DNA of 64,000 bases, from the NCBI GenBank assembly GCA_002787535.1, contig PCXB01000004.1:1-64000 (forward strand), in the 5' to 3' direction. The DNA comes from Deltaproteobacteria bacterium CG11_big_fil_rev_8_21_14_0_20_45_16. GTDB taxonomy: Bacteria; Bdellovibrionota; UBA2394. How positions within the stretch are numbered: position 1 is the stretch's first letter; every line of letters begins with the position of its first letter. A model generated the notes under the pieces. It had not been told where the DNA came from, did not search any database, and saw only the letters and a list, made by a program, of their open reading frames with translations. Below are positions 9,594 through 17,793 of the stretch, in pieces. The translations under genes and the position numbers were made by a program.

Positions 9594-11084
9594 GTGGATA
9601 AACTGCTTCTTTTCTTGCTCAGCGCCAACTCGAAAACTCGAGATCAGCTTAAAAATGCTTTGAAAAGCGAGTTTGAAGTTGTGAGCCACTCTACAGCCGA
9701 ATCACTCCTGAGTGAGTTAAGAAAGCAACGCCCCCACGGAATTGTTATGGACCTTAGTGTCAAAGACAAGCCGCCATTCTATATCATCGATAAGGTTCGA
9801 AACTCCCCTGCCACCAGAGGCCTTGAGTTCGTCATTGTTTCGCGGGATGCAAGCAAAGAAAATCTCGAAAAAGCCGTTCGTGCCGGTGTCAGTCATTTTA
9901 TCGGCATTCCTTTTGAAAAAGATGTTCTACTAGAGAAAATCCGAATTGCCTTTGGAGCCATTCCTGCTCACCAAGTGCAAAATTATTTTAGTCTAGAAAA
10001 TGAAAGCAAAGTTAAGGTCGTCAGCTATGGGAGAATTTCGTATATCTCAAAGGAAGGCATTCATTTTGAATGTCGGCTCAGATTAGCGCCAGATGATGAA
10101 CTCTATATCACAAGCCCTCTGTCACAAGAGCTTGGCCTACAGGGAATAAAATTAAAGGTCACTGGAACCTCCCAAGATGTGTATTACAATTATCCATCAG
10201 CTGTCGATGCCGCTTGGGTGGACGAAAAGCAGAAGAAACTGATAGGCAGCTGGGTAACAAGCCACCGTGAGTTGAATTCGCCAAAGAAAACTAAGATTCT
10301 TTTTATTCACCCCGAACTGAACAGCCAGCGAGAATTTTTAAATCAAACAAACCAAACTCACTATAGCGTCCGCTTTGCAAATCATATTGACGAGGCTCTA
10401 GAGAGTTTCAATTATATGAAGCCTGCCTGCGTCGTGATTCACTCAAAAGAATGGACGCAAACCTCCAGCGTCCTTCAGTCTAAAATCCAAGACAGTCTAG
10501 TAAAATTAAACGCCCAATGGATCTTCGTCCAAGATGAAGATTCGGAGCCTCCCGACCAAAGCCATTTCAAACTCCTACCCGGCTTTTCGCCCCCTCAAAT
10601 CAGCGCGACGGTTATGGCGGTTGAGAAACTCTGTCCTATTTTGCCTGCTGATCCAGATAAACTTTATTTTTCAAAAACCCTTGAGGACTCAAGACTCAAA
10701 ATATATTTTTTTGGGAAAACTCTTGAACTCGGCGAGACAGGATGCCGATTGGCTCTAGAGTTCGAACCCGTACCTCCTTGCAATCTTCAGCTGGATATGA
10801 AATCTCTGAGCAAACAAAATTTACGAAATCCCTATGTTCGCGCCTGGCCCCCCGTAATGAAACTAAGTGGCGACCTCGCTGCAAAAGAAAAACTTCGATT
10901 TGGCGTGATGACTCACTTTCTCGGAATTGATGATCACCATGGTCAGGCCCTCCGACTTTTTATTCGAGAGGCAGAAATGAAAGAAAGAATCGCCGCTGTC
11001 GCCGCCATCGCTCCAAAGATGGGCGATGAACCCGCTCCTGCCGATGAATCATCTCAAGATACACCACCTAAGAACGAGAATTAA
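9594..11084 (+). CDS. Degenerate receiver-domain protein
   Basis: GTG start. Residues 1-125 have a response-regulator receiver fold: the phosphoacceptor position is kept as D53 in GIVMDLS. The N-terminal acidic pair is replaced (LLSANS) and the usual Lys-Pro near the end is IGIPF without Lys, so normal phosphotransfer is doubtful. Residues about 135-230 look like a small beta-barrel domain, possibly PilZ-like (YGRISYISKEGIHFEC), but I cannot see an RxxxR c-di-GMP motif. Residues about 235-330 resemble a second receiver (KILFIHPELNSQREFL, ACVVIHSKEW) with no phosphoacceptor Asp, and a second beta-rich segment follows. The C-terminus is Ala/Pro/Asp-rich. No output domain is recognised. It ends with a 4-bp convergent overlap with nrdB. 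Best described as a pseudo-receiver signalling protein. Confidence 0.75.
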   Translation: MDKLLLFLLSANSKTRDQLKNALKSEFEVVSHSTAESLLSELRKQRPHGIVMDLSVKDKPPFYIIDKVRNSPATRGLEFVIVSRDASKENLEKAVRAGVSHFIGIPFEKDVLLEKIRIAFGAIPAHQVQNYFSLENESKVKVVSYGRISYISKEGIHFECRLRLAPDDELYITSPLSQELGLQGIKLKVTGTSQDVYYNYPSAVDAAWVDEKQKKLIGSWVTSHRELNSPKKTKILFIHPELNSQREFLNQTNQTHYSVRFANHIDEALESFNYMKPACVVIHSKEWTQTSSVLQSKIQDSLVKLNAQWIFVQDEDSEPPDQSHFKLLPGFSPPQISATVMAVEKLCPILPADPDKLYFSKTLEDSRLKIYFFGKTLELGETGCRLALEFEPVPPCNLQLDMKSLSKQNLRNPYVRAWPPVMKLSGDLAAKEKLRFGVMTHFLGIDDHHGQALRLFIREAEMKERIAAVAAIAPKMGDEPAPADESSQDTPPKNEN

Positions 11085-12079
11085 AATACCTCGTCAAAGC
11101 TTACGTCACCGGTAACGGCGACTTGGTAAGCTGACACTCGCCTTTCGAAAAAGTTGGCAAGCTCTTGGGCATCTTGTAGAGCCATAAAATCAAATGGATT
11201 CTTGGAGCCATAATGCAAAGGAATGCCAAGACTTCGAAGACGCTGATCAGCGATAAACTGCAAATAGGTTCGCATATCTTTACTCGTCAAGCCCGCCACG
11301 CCTTCGCTCAAAAGATCGTGCGCAAAACCCATCTCACAGTCGATAGCTTCATCAACCATATTTACAATATTTTGCTCAAGCTCTGGCGTCCAAAGATCGG
11401 GCTCCTCCTCTTTGACAAATTCAATTACACGCATGGCGTAATCAATATGTGCGCTCTCATCACGGAAAACCCAGTTGGTTCCCGTTGCCAACCCATTCAA
11501 AAGACCTTTCGATCGCAAAAAATAAACATAGGCGAAGGCTGCAAAGAAAAACAGCCCTTCGATGCAAGAGGCGTAACAGATAAGATTTAATAAGAATTTT
11601 CGTCTTGCTTCCTTCGAATCCAATCGATCAAGCTCACTAATACTATCCATCCATTTGAAAGCGAAGTCCGCCTTTTGCTTAATCGACGGAATCGTATCAA
11701 TCGCCGAAAACGCATCGGCTCGCTCCTTGTGATCGGGAATATAAGTATCTAAAAGCGTCAAATAAAACTGAACATGAAGAGCTTCCTCATACAACTGCCG
11801 TGACATATAAAGCCGCGCCTCGGGTGAATTGATGTGCTTATACAAATTGAGAACGAGATTGTTAGACACGATTGAATCGCCAGTAGCAAAAAAGGCCACC
11901 AAACGTCGTATTAAATGTCGTTCTGAGCCGCTAAGCTTGCTGTTTAGATCAACAACATCGGAACTAAAATCTACCTCCTCAACCGTCCACGTATTTTTGA
12001 TCGCGTTACGATACATCTCGTAGAAATCAGGATACTTCATGGGTCGCAGGGTTAGATTGAGTCCGGGTTCTAAAATCAT
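11081..12079 (-). CDS. nrdB: Ribonucleotide reductase class Ia, beta subunit
   Basis: Radical-generating small subunit of aerobic ribonucleotide reductase, partner of NrdA. All expected di-iron ligands are visible: D68 (ATGDSIV), E99 and H102 (EEALH), E174 (CIEGLFF), E208 and H211 (RDESAHID). The tyrosine at H+4 (Y106, HVQFY) is present, so this is a tyrosyl-radical enzyme rather than a Phe-type class Ic protein. The C-terminal tail ends in VSFDEVF, an acidic and hydrophobic peptide of the kind that docks onto NrdA. The length of 332 residues is slightly short but normal. The ATG is preceded by AAGGAGAAAATA. It lies 50 bp downstream of nrdA on the same strand, in an operon. Confidence 0.97.
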   Translation of the reverse strand: MILEPGLNLTLRPMKYPDFYEMYRNAIKNTWTVEEVDFSSDVVDLNSKLSGSERHLIRRLVAFFATGDSIVSNNLVLNLYKHINSPEARLYMSRQLYEEALHVQFYLTLLDTYIPDHKERADAFSAIDTIPSIKQKADFAFKWMDSISELDRLDSKEARRKFLLNLICYASCIEGLFFFAAFAYVYFLRSKGLLNGLATGTNWVFRDESAHIDYAMRVIEFVKEEEPDLWTPELEQNIVNMVDEAIDCEMGFAHDLLSEGVAGLTSKDMRTYLQFIADQRLRSLGIPLHYGSKNPFDFMALQDAQELANFFERRVSAYQVAVTGDVSFDEVF

Positions 12080-12129
12080 TATTTTCTCCTTATAGAAAAT
12101 TTCTCAAAGCCAATGTAGCGAATCAAGCC

Positions 12130-14541
12130 TTACTGACAAGCATCGCAAGTCTCGGGATTTTCGAGACTACAAGCCACGGCCTCTGCATCCTCAACCTGCT
12201 TCTTGCTTACGGAACTCGGTTCTTGAGTCGTAATCTGCTTAATTCGCGTCGCCGGTCGAGATCGAAGGTAGTAAGTTGTCTTCACCCCCTGCTTCCAAGC
12301 ATAAAAATACATTGATGAAAGCTTCCCAATATTGGGGCTCTCAATAAAGAGGTTCAAAGACTGGCTTTGATCAATATAAGGCCCTCTCCCTACAGCCATA
12401 TCAATCATGGCTTTTTGGGGAATCTCCCAAACTGTTCGATAAATCAGCTTCAAATCTTCTGGGATTTCATCAATTTTCTGGATAGAGCCTTCATACATTT
12501 TGAGTTTAGTTCGGATATCCTCCGTCCAGAGTCCTCGCTTTTTCAGTTCTGCCACCAAGTATCGATTCACCTGTAAAAACTCACCTGACAAAGTCTCGCG
12601 CTTAAACAAATTAGAGATTTGCGGTTCAATAGATTCATAACTACCTACGATCGAAGCGATGGTTGCCGTAGGTGCCACCGCAATCAATAGCGAGTTTCGA
12701 AGTCCGTGCTTTTTGATTCGGGCCTTAAGTTCTTTCCACGGAATATCATTGGATGGCTCGACTCCCCAAAGATCAAATTGTAGCTGACCTTGCGCCACTC
12801 GCGTCTCAGGATAGGCAGGATGCGGCCCATTTTTCTCAGCCAAATCACATGAAGTTTTAAGCGAATTAAAATAAATCACTTCTTGAATGCGTGTCGAAAG
12901 CTTTAAGGCCTCTTCCGAATCGAAAGGTAAATTCATCAAAAACAAGGTATCTTGCAAGCCCATCAAACCAAGACCAACGGGTCGCCATTTATGATTTGAA
13001 CTGCCAGCGCTATCGATAGGATAAAAATTAATATCGATGACTCGATCTAAATAGCGAACTGCCGTTTGAACGTTTTTGGCTAGTTTTTCCCAATCAAACT
13101 TTCCGTGATCTACATAACGAGCAAGATTGATGGATCCTAAATTACAAACTGCTGTCTCCGTCGCTGAAGTTACCTCCAAGATTTCTGTGCAAAGATTGGA
13201 CAGATGGACAACATTTCCTTTTAGAGCCGTTTGGTTGCATCGGGAATTTGAAGGGTCCTTAAAGGTCATCCAACCATTCCCGGTTTCAGCTAAAGTTTTC
13301 ATCATTCGGGCATAGAGATCGCGCGCCTTAACTTGTTTCTCGTATAAGCCATTGTTTTCAGCCTCTACATAGGCCGACTCAAAGTCATCTCCATAGGTGT
13401 CCGTAAAATGAGGAACTTCTTTAGGATCAAAAAGCGACCACTTCCCATCAGCCTCAACGCGCTTCATAAAGAGATCTGGAACCCAGTTAGCAAGATTCAA
13501 GTTAAAAGTACGCTGAGCTTCGTCACCAGTGTTTTCACGAAGCTCTAGAAATTCAAATATATCGGCATGCCAAGTTTCTAGATAAACGCAAGCTGCGCCC
13601 TTTCGCTTCCCGCCTTGATTGACGGCAGCCACAGATGAATCAAGCGTTTTGAGCCAAGGAACAATACCATTGGATTTTCCATTTGTTCCCTTGATTAAAG
13701 AGCCTCGACTACGCACTCGATGATAGGCCAGGCCAATCCCTCCTGCAAACTTGGAAAGCAACGCCACATCGGTATACTTTCCATAAATCGAAGCGAGATC
13801 ATCATCGGGCGAATCCAAAAGGTAACAAGACGAAAGTTGAGGCCTTAAAGTCCCCGAATTAAACAACGTCGGTGAACTTGGCATATATTCAAGAGTCGAA
13901 ATGAGTTTATAAAAATGGACGGCTTCCATGAGATTTTCGCTAAGGCCACAAGCCACTCGCATAAAAAAGTACTGTGGGTTTTCAATAACGTCCCGCGACT
14001 CAGGATTTTTTAATAGATAACGATCATAAAGAGTTCGTAAGCCAAAATACTCAAATAGATCGGTCCGAGAAGAGTCAATGGCTCGATCCAACTCTCGTGC
14101 ATGAGCCGCCACAAAAGCTGTCAGCTTGTCTGCCACCAATCCCATTTTGGAGCCTGCCAAAACCGAATGGGAAAACTTGGCGATACCTTGGGTGGCAACT
14201 TCTTCATCAATGAATTCAGCCAAAAGACGTGCGGCTAATTTAGAATACTTGGGCTCTTCAAATGTAAGCATCGAGGCCGTCTGAATACAAAGTCGATCCA
14301 ATTCAACAGTTGTCGTCCCATCATAAATCCCGCTAATCGCCTTGGTGGCTACCCTCATGGGGTCAACATTTTCTAAACCTCCGGCGCAGTTGGTTACGCG
14401 TGTCACGATTTTGTTCACATCCACCGGAACAAGTGATCCGTCTCTCTTTCGAACTCGCATTCGATGTGCGCCTGTATGAACTTCTCCACTGGAAGTTTTA
14501 GACACCGACGATTGAGAAGATAGGTTTTGTTGAATCTCCAT
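12130..14541 (-). CDS. nrdA: Ribonucleotide reductase class Ia, alpha subunit
   Basis: Catalytic large subunit that reduces ribonucleoside diphosphates to deoxy forms. An N-terminal ATP-cone (RKRDGSLVPVDVNKI to about residue 120) suggests dATP/ATP activity control. The catalytic set is present: first active-site Cys in SSCYLL, the N-x-C-x-E triad in NLCTEIL, and the second disulfide Cys in VCNLGSINL. The C-terminal shuttle pair is in CDACQ at the very end. The length of 803 residues matches the family. The start ATG has a strong GAGGAGG site 5 bases upstream. nrdB follows 50 bp downstream. The leader contains inverted DnaA-box-like sites and a perfect palindrome (separate entries), so control coupled to replication initiation is plausible. 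The reductant gene (thioredoxin or glutaredoxin) is not in this window. Confidence 0.97.
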   Translation of the reverse strand: MEIQQNLSSQSSVSKTSSGEVHTGAHRMRVRKRDGSLVPVDVNKIVTRVTNCAGGLENVDPMRVATKAISGIYDGTTTVELDRLCIQTASMLTFEEPKYSKLAARLLAEFIDEEVATQGIAKFSHSVLAGSKMGLVADKLTAFVAAHARELDRAIDSSRTDLFEYFGLRTLYDRYLLKNPESRDVIENPQYFFMRVACGLSENLMEAVHFYKLISTLEYMPSSPTLFNSGTLRPQLSSCYLLDSPDDDLASIYGKYTDVALLSKFAGGIGLAYHRVRSRGSLIKGTNGKSNGIVPWLKTLDSSVAAVNQGGKRKGAACVYLETWHADIFEFLELRENTGDEAQRTFNLNLANWVPDLFMKRVEADGKWSLFDPKEVPHFTDTYGDDFESAYVEAENNGLYEKQVKARDLYARMMKTLAETGNGWMTFKDPSNSRCNQTALKGNVVHLSNLCTEILEVTSATETAVCNLGSINLARYVDHGKFDWEKLAKNVQTAVRYLDRVIDINFYPIDSAGSSNHKWRPVGLGLMGLQDTLFLMNLPFDSEEALKLSTRIQEVIYFNSLKTSCDLAEKNGPHPAYPETRVAQGQLQFDLWGVEPSNDIPWKELKARIKKHGLRNSLLIAVAPTATIASIVGSYESIEPQISNLFKRETLSGEFLQVNRYLVAELKKRGLWTEDIRTKLKMYEGSIQKIDEIPEDLKLIYRTVWEIPQKAMIDMAVGRGPYIDQSQSLNLFIESPNIGKLSSMYFYAWKQGVKTTYYLRSRPATRIKQITTQEPSSVSKKQVEDAEAVACSLENPETCDACQ

Positions 14542-14649
14542 TTAGCCTCCTCATTATCTGAGTACTTTGTAGCCAAGATTTTGACCACAGCGTCCTGCTG
14601 ATCGCCACCAACCAGCAAAACCTTTGTTAACTGTACTAAACCCTCCCCG

Positions 14650-14675
14650 TCACATTAAGACAAATCTTAATGTGA
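14650..14675. promoter_or_regulatory. Perfect 26-bp palindrome upstream of nrdA
   Basis: TCACATTAAGA-CAAA-TCTTAATGTGA has 11-bp perfect arms around a 4-nt centre, located about 110 bp before the nrdA start codon. No T-run follows on either strand, so I favour a protein binding site over a terminator. It does not match the NrdR box I know (ACACWATATWTGTG-like). It could be the operator of another dimeric repressor or activator of the ribonucleotide reductase operon. Confidence 0.55.
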
Positions 14676-14712
14676 TTTTGTCGATAGTAGTTTTGAGCCT
14701 AGCGGCCCAAAC

Positions 14713-14772
14713 AAGGTGGATAAAAAAAAAGCTCCCGAATTCTCTTGATTCGAAAACTTCCTTATCCACCTT
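14713..14772. promoter_or_regulatory. Two inverted DnaA-box-like sites upstream of nrdA
   Basis: AAGGTGGATAA (14713-14723) and TTATCCACCTT (14762-14772) are an 11-bp perfect inverted repeat separated by 38 bp. The core TTATCCACC differs from the DnaA box TTATNCACA only at the last base. In Escherichia coli the nrdAB promoter carries DnaA boxes that affect its expression, so a similar role is a reasonable inference here. A weaker copy (TTATCCAAA, reverse strand) is at 15003-15011. Confidence 0.5.
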
Positions 14773-14901
14773 CACATAAAAGGTTTTAGTTGAAATTCCC
14801 CTGCCGCCCTTTTGTCTGCTGTCGCAAACATATCGACTTACCTATAAGTTATCGTTCTGAGTTTCGGAGTGTCAATGCTGAACAGATTTTGAAAATCTTT
14901 T

Positions 14902-14926
14902 TTTACAAAAAATATTTTTTTGTAAA
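14902..14926. repeat. AT-rich inverted repeat in the nrdA-rpmG gap
   Basis: TTTACAAAAAA-TAT-TTTTTTGTAAA has 11-bp perfect arms. It lies between the converging ends of transcription from rpmG and the distal nrdA leader. A U-rich half would follow an A-rich stem on either strand, so a weak bidirectional terminator is possible, as is a protein site. The rest of 14542-15098 holds no gene I can support. Confidence 0.4.
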
Positions 14927-15098
14927 CTTGATGACCTAGTCCGCGGACAAGATTTGTGCCCGATAGTAACAATTTCGAAACAAAACAAATCACCGAGCAA
15001 CCTTTGGATAAGCTTACTCACATCGCGGCATTCGGATCAGTCAAAAGCTTCACGACGACCGCTGAAATTCACACCACGAAAAAAATTTAAATTTGAAA

Positions 15099-15278
15099 TT
15101 ATTTAATTTCTTTATGAAGAGTGTGGCGACGCAAGAAAGGATTATACATCTTCTTCTCAAGCCGATTGGGAATATTCGTAGGATTCTTCGTCGTTGTGTA
15201 TCGAGAAGTGGGTTTGCCTTCGGCCTTAGCTTCCGTGCATTCCAAAGTGATGATTCGCTTTTTGCCTTTCTTAGCCAT
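15099..15278 (-). CDS. rpmG: 50S ribosomal protein L33
   Basis: This gene is missing from the ORF track because it is only 59 codons long. Translating the minus strand from the ATG at 15278 gives [16 protein letters not shown], then [12 protein letters not shown], and ends with [15 protein letters not shown]. This is unmistakably bacterial L33. It has a single Cys and no CxxC pairs, so it is the zinc-independent form. No strong Shine-Dalgarno is visible. The 12-bp palindrome AAATCTAGATTT lies at 15310-15321, about 30 bases upstream of the start. It sits 59 bp downstream of the diguanylate cyclase gene on the same strand. The plus-strand ORF 15093..15317 is its antisense shadow. Confidence 0.97.
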   Translation of the reverse strand: MAKKGKKRIITLECTEAKAEGKPTSRYTTTKNPTNIPNRLEKKMYNPFLRRHTLHKEIK

Positions 15279-15337
15279 GGAAAACAGAAACTAATAAGAG
15301 GTCACAAAAAAATCTAGATTTAAATGTCGCCAAAAAA

Positions 15338-16387
15338 TCAGCTCTCAATAGCGGCTTTAGCGCCTTCAAAAGCCGCCTTATGTCCCACTAAATGCGTTTG
15401 CTCGAACTCGCCTCTGGAAACCACGCAGTTTCTGCCCCGATTTTTGGCCTCATAGAGCGCCTCATCTGCCCATAAAATCAACTCTTGGGCTTCATCCGAG
15501 CATCCCGCAGGCAGAACACTGCTAAAACCCAAACTTGCGGTCACTTGAACATTATCAGTCTCTGAAACACGAATTTTGTGGTCGGAAATCCGCTTTCTAA
15601 GGCTTTCGGCTACGACTCGCGCCCCAGCCTCATCGGTATAGGGTAATAAAATGACAAACTCTTCGCCCCCGAGCCTCGCAACCATGTCGCCGGGGCGCTT
15701 TACTCCCTCTCGAAGGCTCTGAGCCACCTCCTGAAGGCACTCATCACCCGCCAAATGCCCATAAGTATCGTTAAAGACCTTGAAGTGATCGATGTCTAAT
15801 ATAATTAAACTGACCGCTCCGCCAGCACGTTTGGCGCGCTTCCATTCACTATCAAGAGAGGCTTCAAAGTAGCGTCGATTGGGAAGATTGGTAAGTGCAT
15901 CCGCATACGAAAGCTTTTCCCACTCCTTGTTCAAAGCGCGAAGCAAGCTCGTCATTTCGAATAGATCTTCTTGCCGCGATCGCGCCTCTTTCAACTCTTT
16001 GGCAAAACTCAAAATGGATTCGAGTCTGATCTTCCATTCAATCGGCCTCGAAGCACTGCTGATCCAGTCCACTGGAAACTGATGCTTCATCAAGCCCTCT
16101 ACCCACGGGCCCGGTTCAAAGCTCGAAATCAAAAATGGTAAGGAAGGATCTTTCATCGCCGCACGTAACTTGCGAATAAAAGATGTGGTATCAGTCTTCA
16201 AAAGCTGATCGCAAAGAATGATACATTCCGTTGGAAACCTCAAAATTTCGATGAGCTTTTCATAGGATGTCAAAATGTCATGAGATCGAAGTAGTTTGTG
16301 ATCTTTAAAACCAATCAGTCGGAGCTGGTCGGCTAAATTCGTATCTGCATCAATCAATAATAATCCCATGATTTCGACTGAGATCAT
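15338..16387 (-). CDS. Receiver-like GGDEF diguanylate cyclase
   Basis: Probable c-di-GMP synthase. The C-terminal half (about residues 170-330) is a complete GGDEF domain: LTNLPNRRYFE, DIDHFKVFNDTYGH with the metal Asp, and the signature ARLGGEEF. The I-site RPGD sits five residues before the signature, so product inhibition is expected. The N-terminal part (residues 7-120) has a receiver-like fold with LLLIDADTN at beta-1 and CIILCDQLLK at the beta-3 position, joined by a helical linker. It starts at the ATG at 16387, or the ATG at 16369 which begins directly with the receiver fold. Neither has a clear Shine-Dalgarno. It follows the glycosyltransferase gene by 17 bp and is probably in the same operon, suggesting it supplies the second messenger controlling polysaccharide synthesis. 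Confidence 0.92.
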   Translation of the reverse strand: MISVEIMGLLLIDADTNLADQLRLIGFKDHKLLRSHDILTSYEKLIEILRFPTECIILCDQLLKTDTTSFIRKLRAAMKDPSLPFLISSFEPGPWVEGLMKHQFPVDWISSASRPIEWKIRLESILSFAKELKEARSRQEDLFEMTSLLRALNKEWEKLSYADALTNLPNRRYFEASLDSEWKRAKRAGGAVSLIILDIDHFKVFNDTYGHLAGDECLQEVAQSLREGVKRPGDMVARLGGEEFVILLPYTDEAGARVVAESLRKRISDHKIRVSETDNVQVTASLGFSSVLPAGCSDEAQELILWADEALYEAKNRGRNCVVSRGEFEQTHLVGHKAAFEGAKAAIES

Positions 16388-16404
16388 TTTTGCAAAAATA
16401 AAAA

Positions 16405-17793
16405 TTAAAAGCCAGCACGCTTCATCTCACCCCAAGATTTTGTCCCGGTGAATAACTTGATCATTCCTTTGAGACGAAACAAATTGCAAAGCTGCCGATA
16501 TCCTAAATGTTCCAAAATGGACGCAGCAAAAAGTCGAGTAAGATCGAAAAATTTTGGATATCGATGAAAGGCGCTTTCATCGATAAGCACAGCAATGAAG
16601 GAAAGCAGAATGCCATATAAAATATCGGCTGCTAGCAACAATACAAGCAATTCAGGATCAAGAAGAGAAAAAGCCATACCTATTATCATCAGACAGTAGC
16701 TAATGATCTCAATGAGCGGGCCCATAAACTCAACGATGGCAAAATACGGATAGCCAAGCATACCAGCCATGCCGTAGCGGGGATTAAAAAGAATTTTCCG
16801 ATGCGCCAGCAAACTTTCCGCCAATCCACGTTGCCATCGATCCCGTTGACGCGACAGGACGTTCAAGCTTTCGGGAACCTCCGTCCAACAGATGGGGTCA
16901 GGTACAAAGGCGACTCGGCAGTCTTCGCCTTTTTCAGCAAAATGCCGCCGAAGGCGGAGTACAAGCTCCATATCTTCGCCGACAGTGGACGCCTGATAAC
17001 CACCCGCCTGAATCACGGCTTCCTTTTGGAAAACCCCGAAAGCTCCACTGATAATAAGCATACTGTCCATACTGCTCCAACCGACCCGCCCAAAAAGAAA
17101 AGCTCGGAGATATTCGACGACCTGAATCAAGGGAAGTAATTGAAGAGGTAGCCTAGCACGGGTGACTCGCCCATACCTAACATCAGAGGAATTCACAGGT
17201 CGAATGCTTCCACCCGAAGCCACCGTCCCTTCGGATTCCGTAATAAAGGGAATGATAACTCTCAAAAGAGCGTCCGGCTCCAAAATGGAATCTGAATCAA
17301 CGGAGGCAAAATGTTCATAACGCGAGTATCCGATTCCCACATTGATGGAGTCAGCCTTTCCAGAGTTTGGCTTATCGATCACGAATAGATTCCGATGAAT
17401 TTGACTTTGATAAACCTGCTGTGCGGGTATCGACGCGAGTCGATCATCAAAAAATAAGTCTGTCGCTTCTAGCTTAAAACTTTCGATAAGCACTCTAAGC
17501 GTCCCATCTGTGGATCCGTCATTGACTATCCAAACATCGTGGCGAGGATAGTCGAGAGTCAAAAAAGACTGTGCGGCATGCACAATGCTCTTCTCTTCGT
17601 TAAACGCTGGAGCAATAAGACTCACCGGAGGGACAAACTGAAAACCATAGCGTCGCATGCTCTCGAGCATTGGCCCCGATCGAATAAGTCTTCTAATTTG
17701 AATAAATGACAATAACAAAAGAATAAGCGTCACGCTGTTGGCAAATAAAAAATAAACGATCAGGGCACTAATGATCCATTGAAAGAGACTCAT
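16405..17793 (-). CDS. Membrane glycosyltransferase family 2 (processive type)
   Basis: Probable polysaccharide synthase of the cellulose/hyaluronan/PgaC-like type. An N-terminal membrane helix precedes the GT-A domain. Visible motifs in order are the nucleotide-binding VNDGSTDGT, the DxD-type SVDSDS, the acceptor-site GEDMEL (general base Asp), and the processivity motif RQRDRWQRG (QxxRW type). Two to four further membrane segments follow (FMGPLIEIISYCLMIIGMAF, LLVLLLAADILYGILLSFIAVLI). At 462 residues it fits PgaC-like enzymes. No PilZ domain is fused. GGGAGG lies 7 bases before the ATG. Its ATG abuts the stop of the HEAT-repeat gene, and a GGDEF protein follows. The sugar polymer cannot be deduced. 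Confidence 0.92.
   Translation of the reverse strand: MSLFQWIISALIVYFLFANSVTLILLLLSFIQIRRLIRSGPMLESMRRYGFQFVPPVSLIAPAFNEEKSIVHAAQSFLTLDYPRHDVWIVNDGSTDGTLRVLIESFKLEATDLFFDDRLASIPAQQVYQSQIHRNLFVIDKPNSGKADSINVGIGYSRYEHFASVDSDSILEPDALLRVIIPFITESEGTVASGGSIRPVNSSDVRYGRVTRARLPLQLLPLIQVVEYLRAFLFGRVGWSSMDSMLIISGAFGVFQKEAVIQAGGYQASTVGEDMELVLRLRRHFAEKGEDCRVAFVPDPICWTEVPESLNVLSRQRDRWQRGLAESLLAHRKILFNPRYGMAGMLGYPYFAIVEFMGPLIEIISYCLMIIGMAFSLLDPELLVLLLAADILYGILLSFIAVLIDESAFHRYPKFFDLTRLFAASILEHLGYRQLCNLFRLKGMIKLFTGTKSWGEMKRAGF

Noticed and set aside
9593-9601. Perfect DnaA box (TTATCCACA, reverse strand) overlapping the start codon of the pseudo-receiver gene
   Set aside because: A single 9-mer is expected by chance in 64 kb, and no AT-rich unwinding element or box cluster is nearby, so it is not a replication origin.
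14956-15090. GTG-started 44-codon plus-strand ORF in the nrdA-rpmG gap
   Set aside because: No ribosome binding site and no recognisable motif; probably a chance open frame.
15093-15317. 74-codon plus-strand ORF
   Set aside because: It is the exact antisense shadow of rpmG, whose translation is unmistakable.
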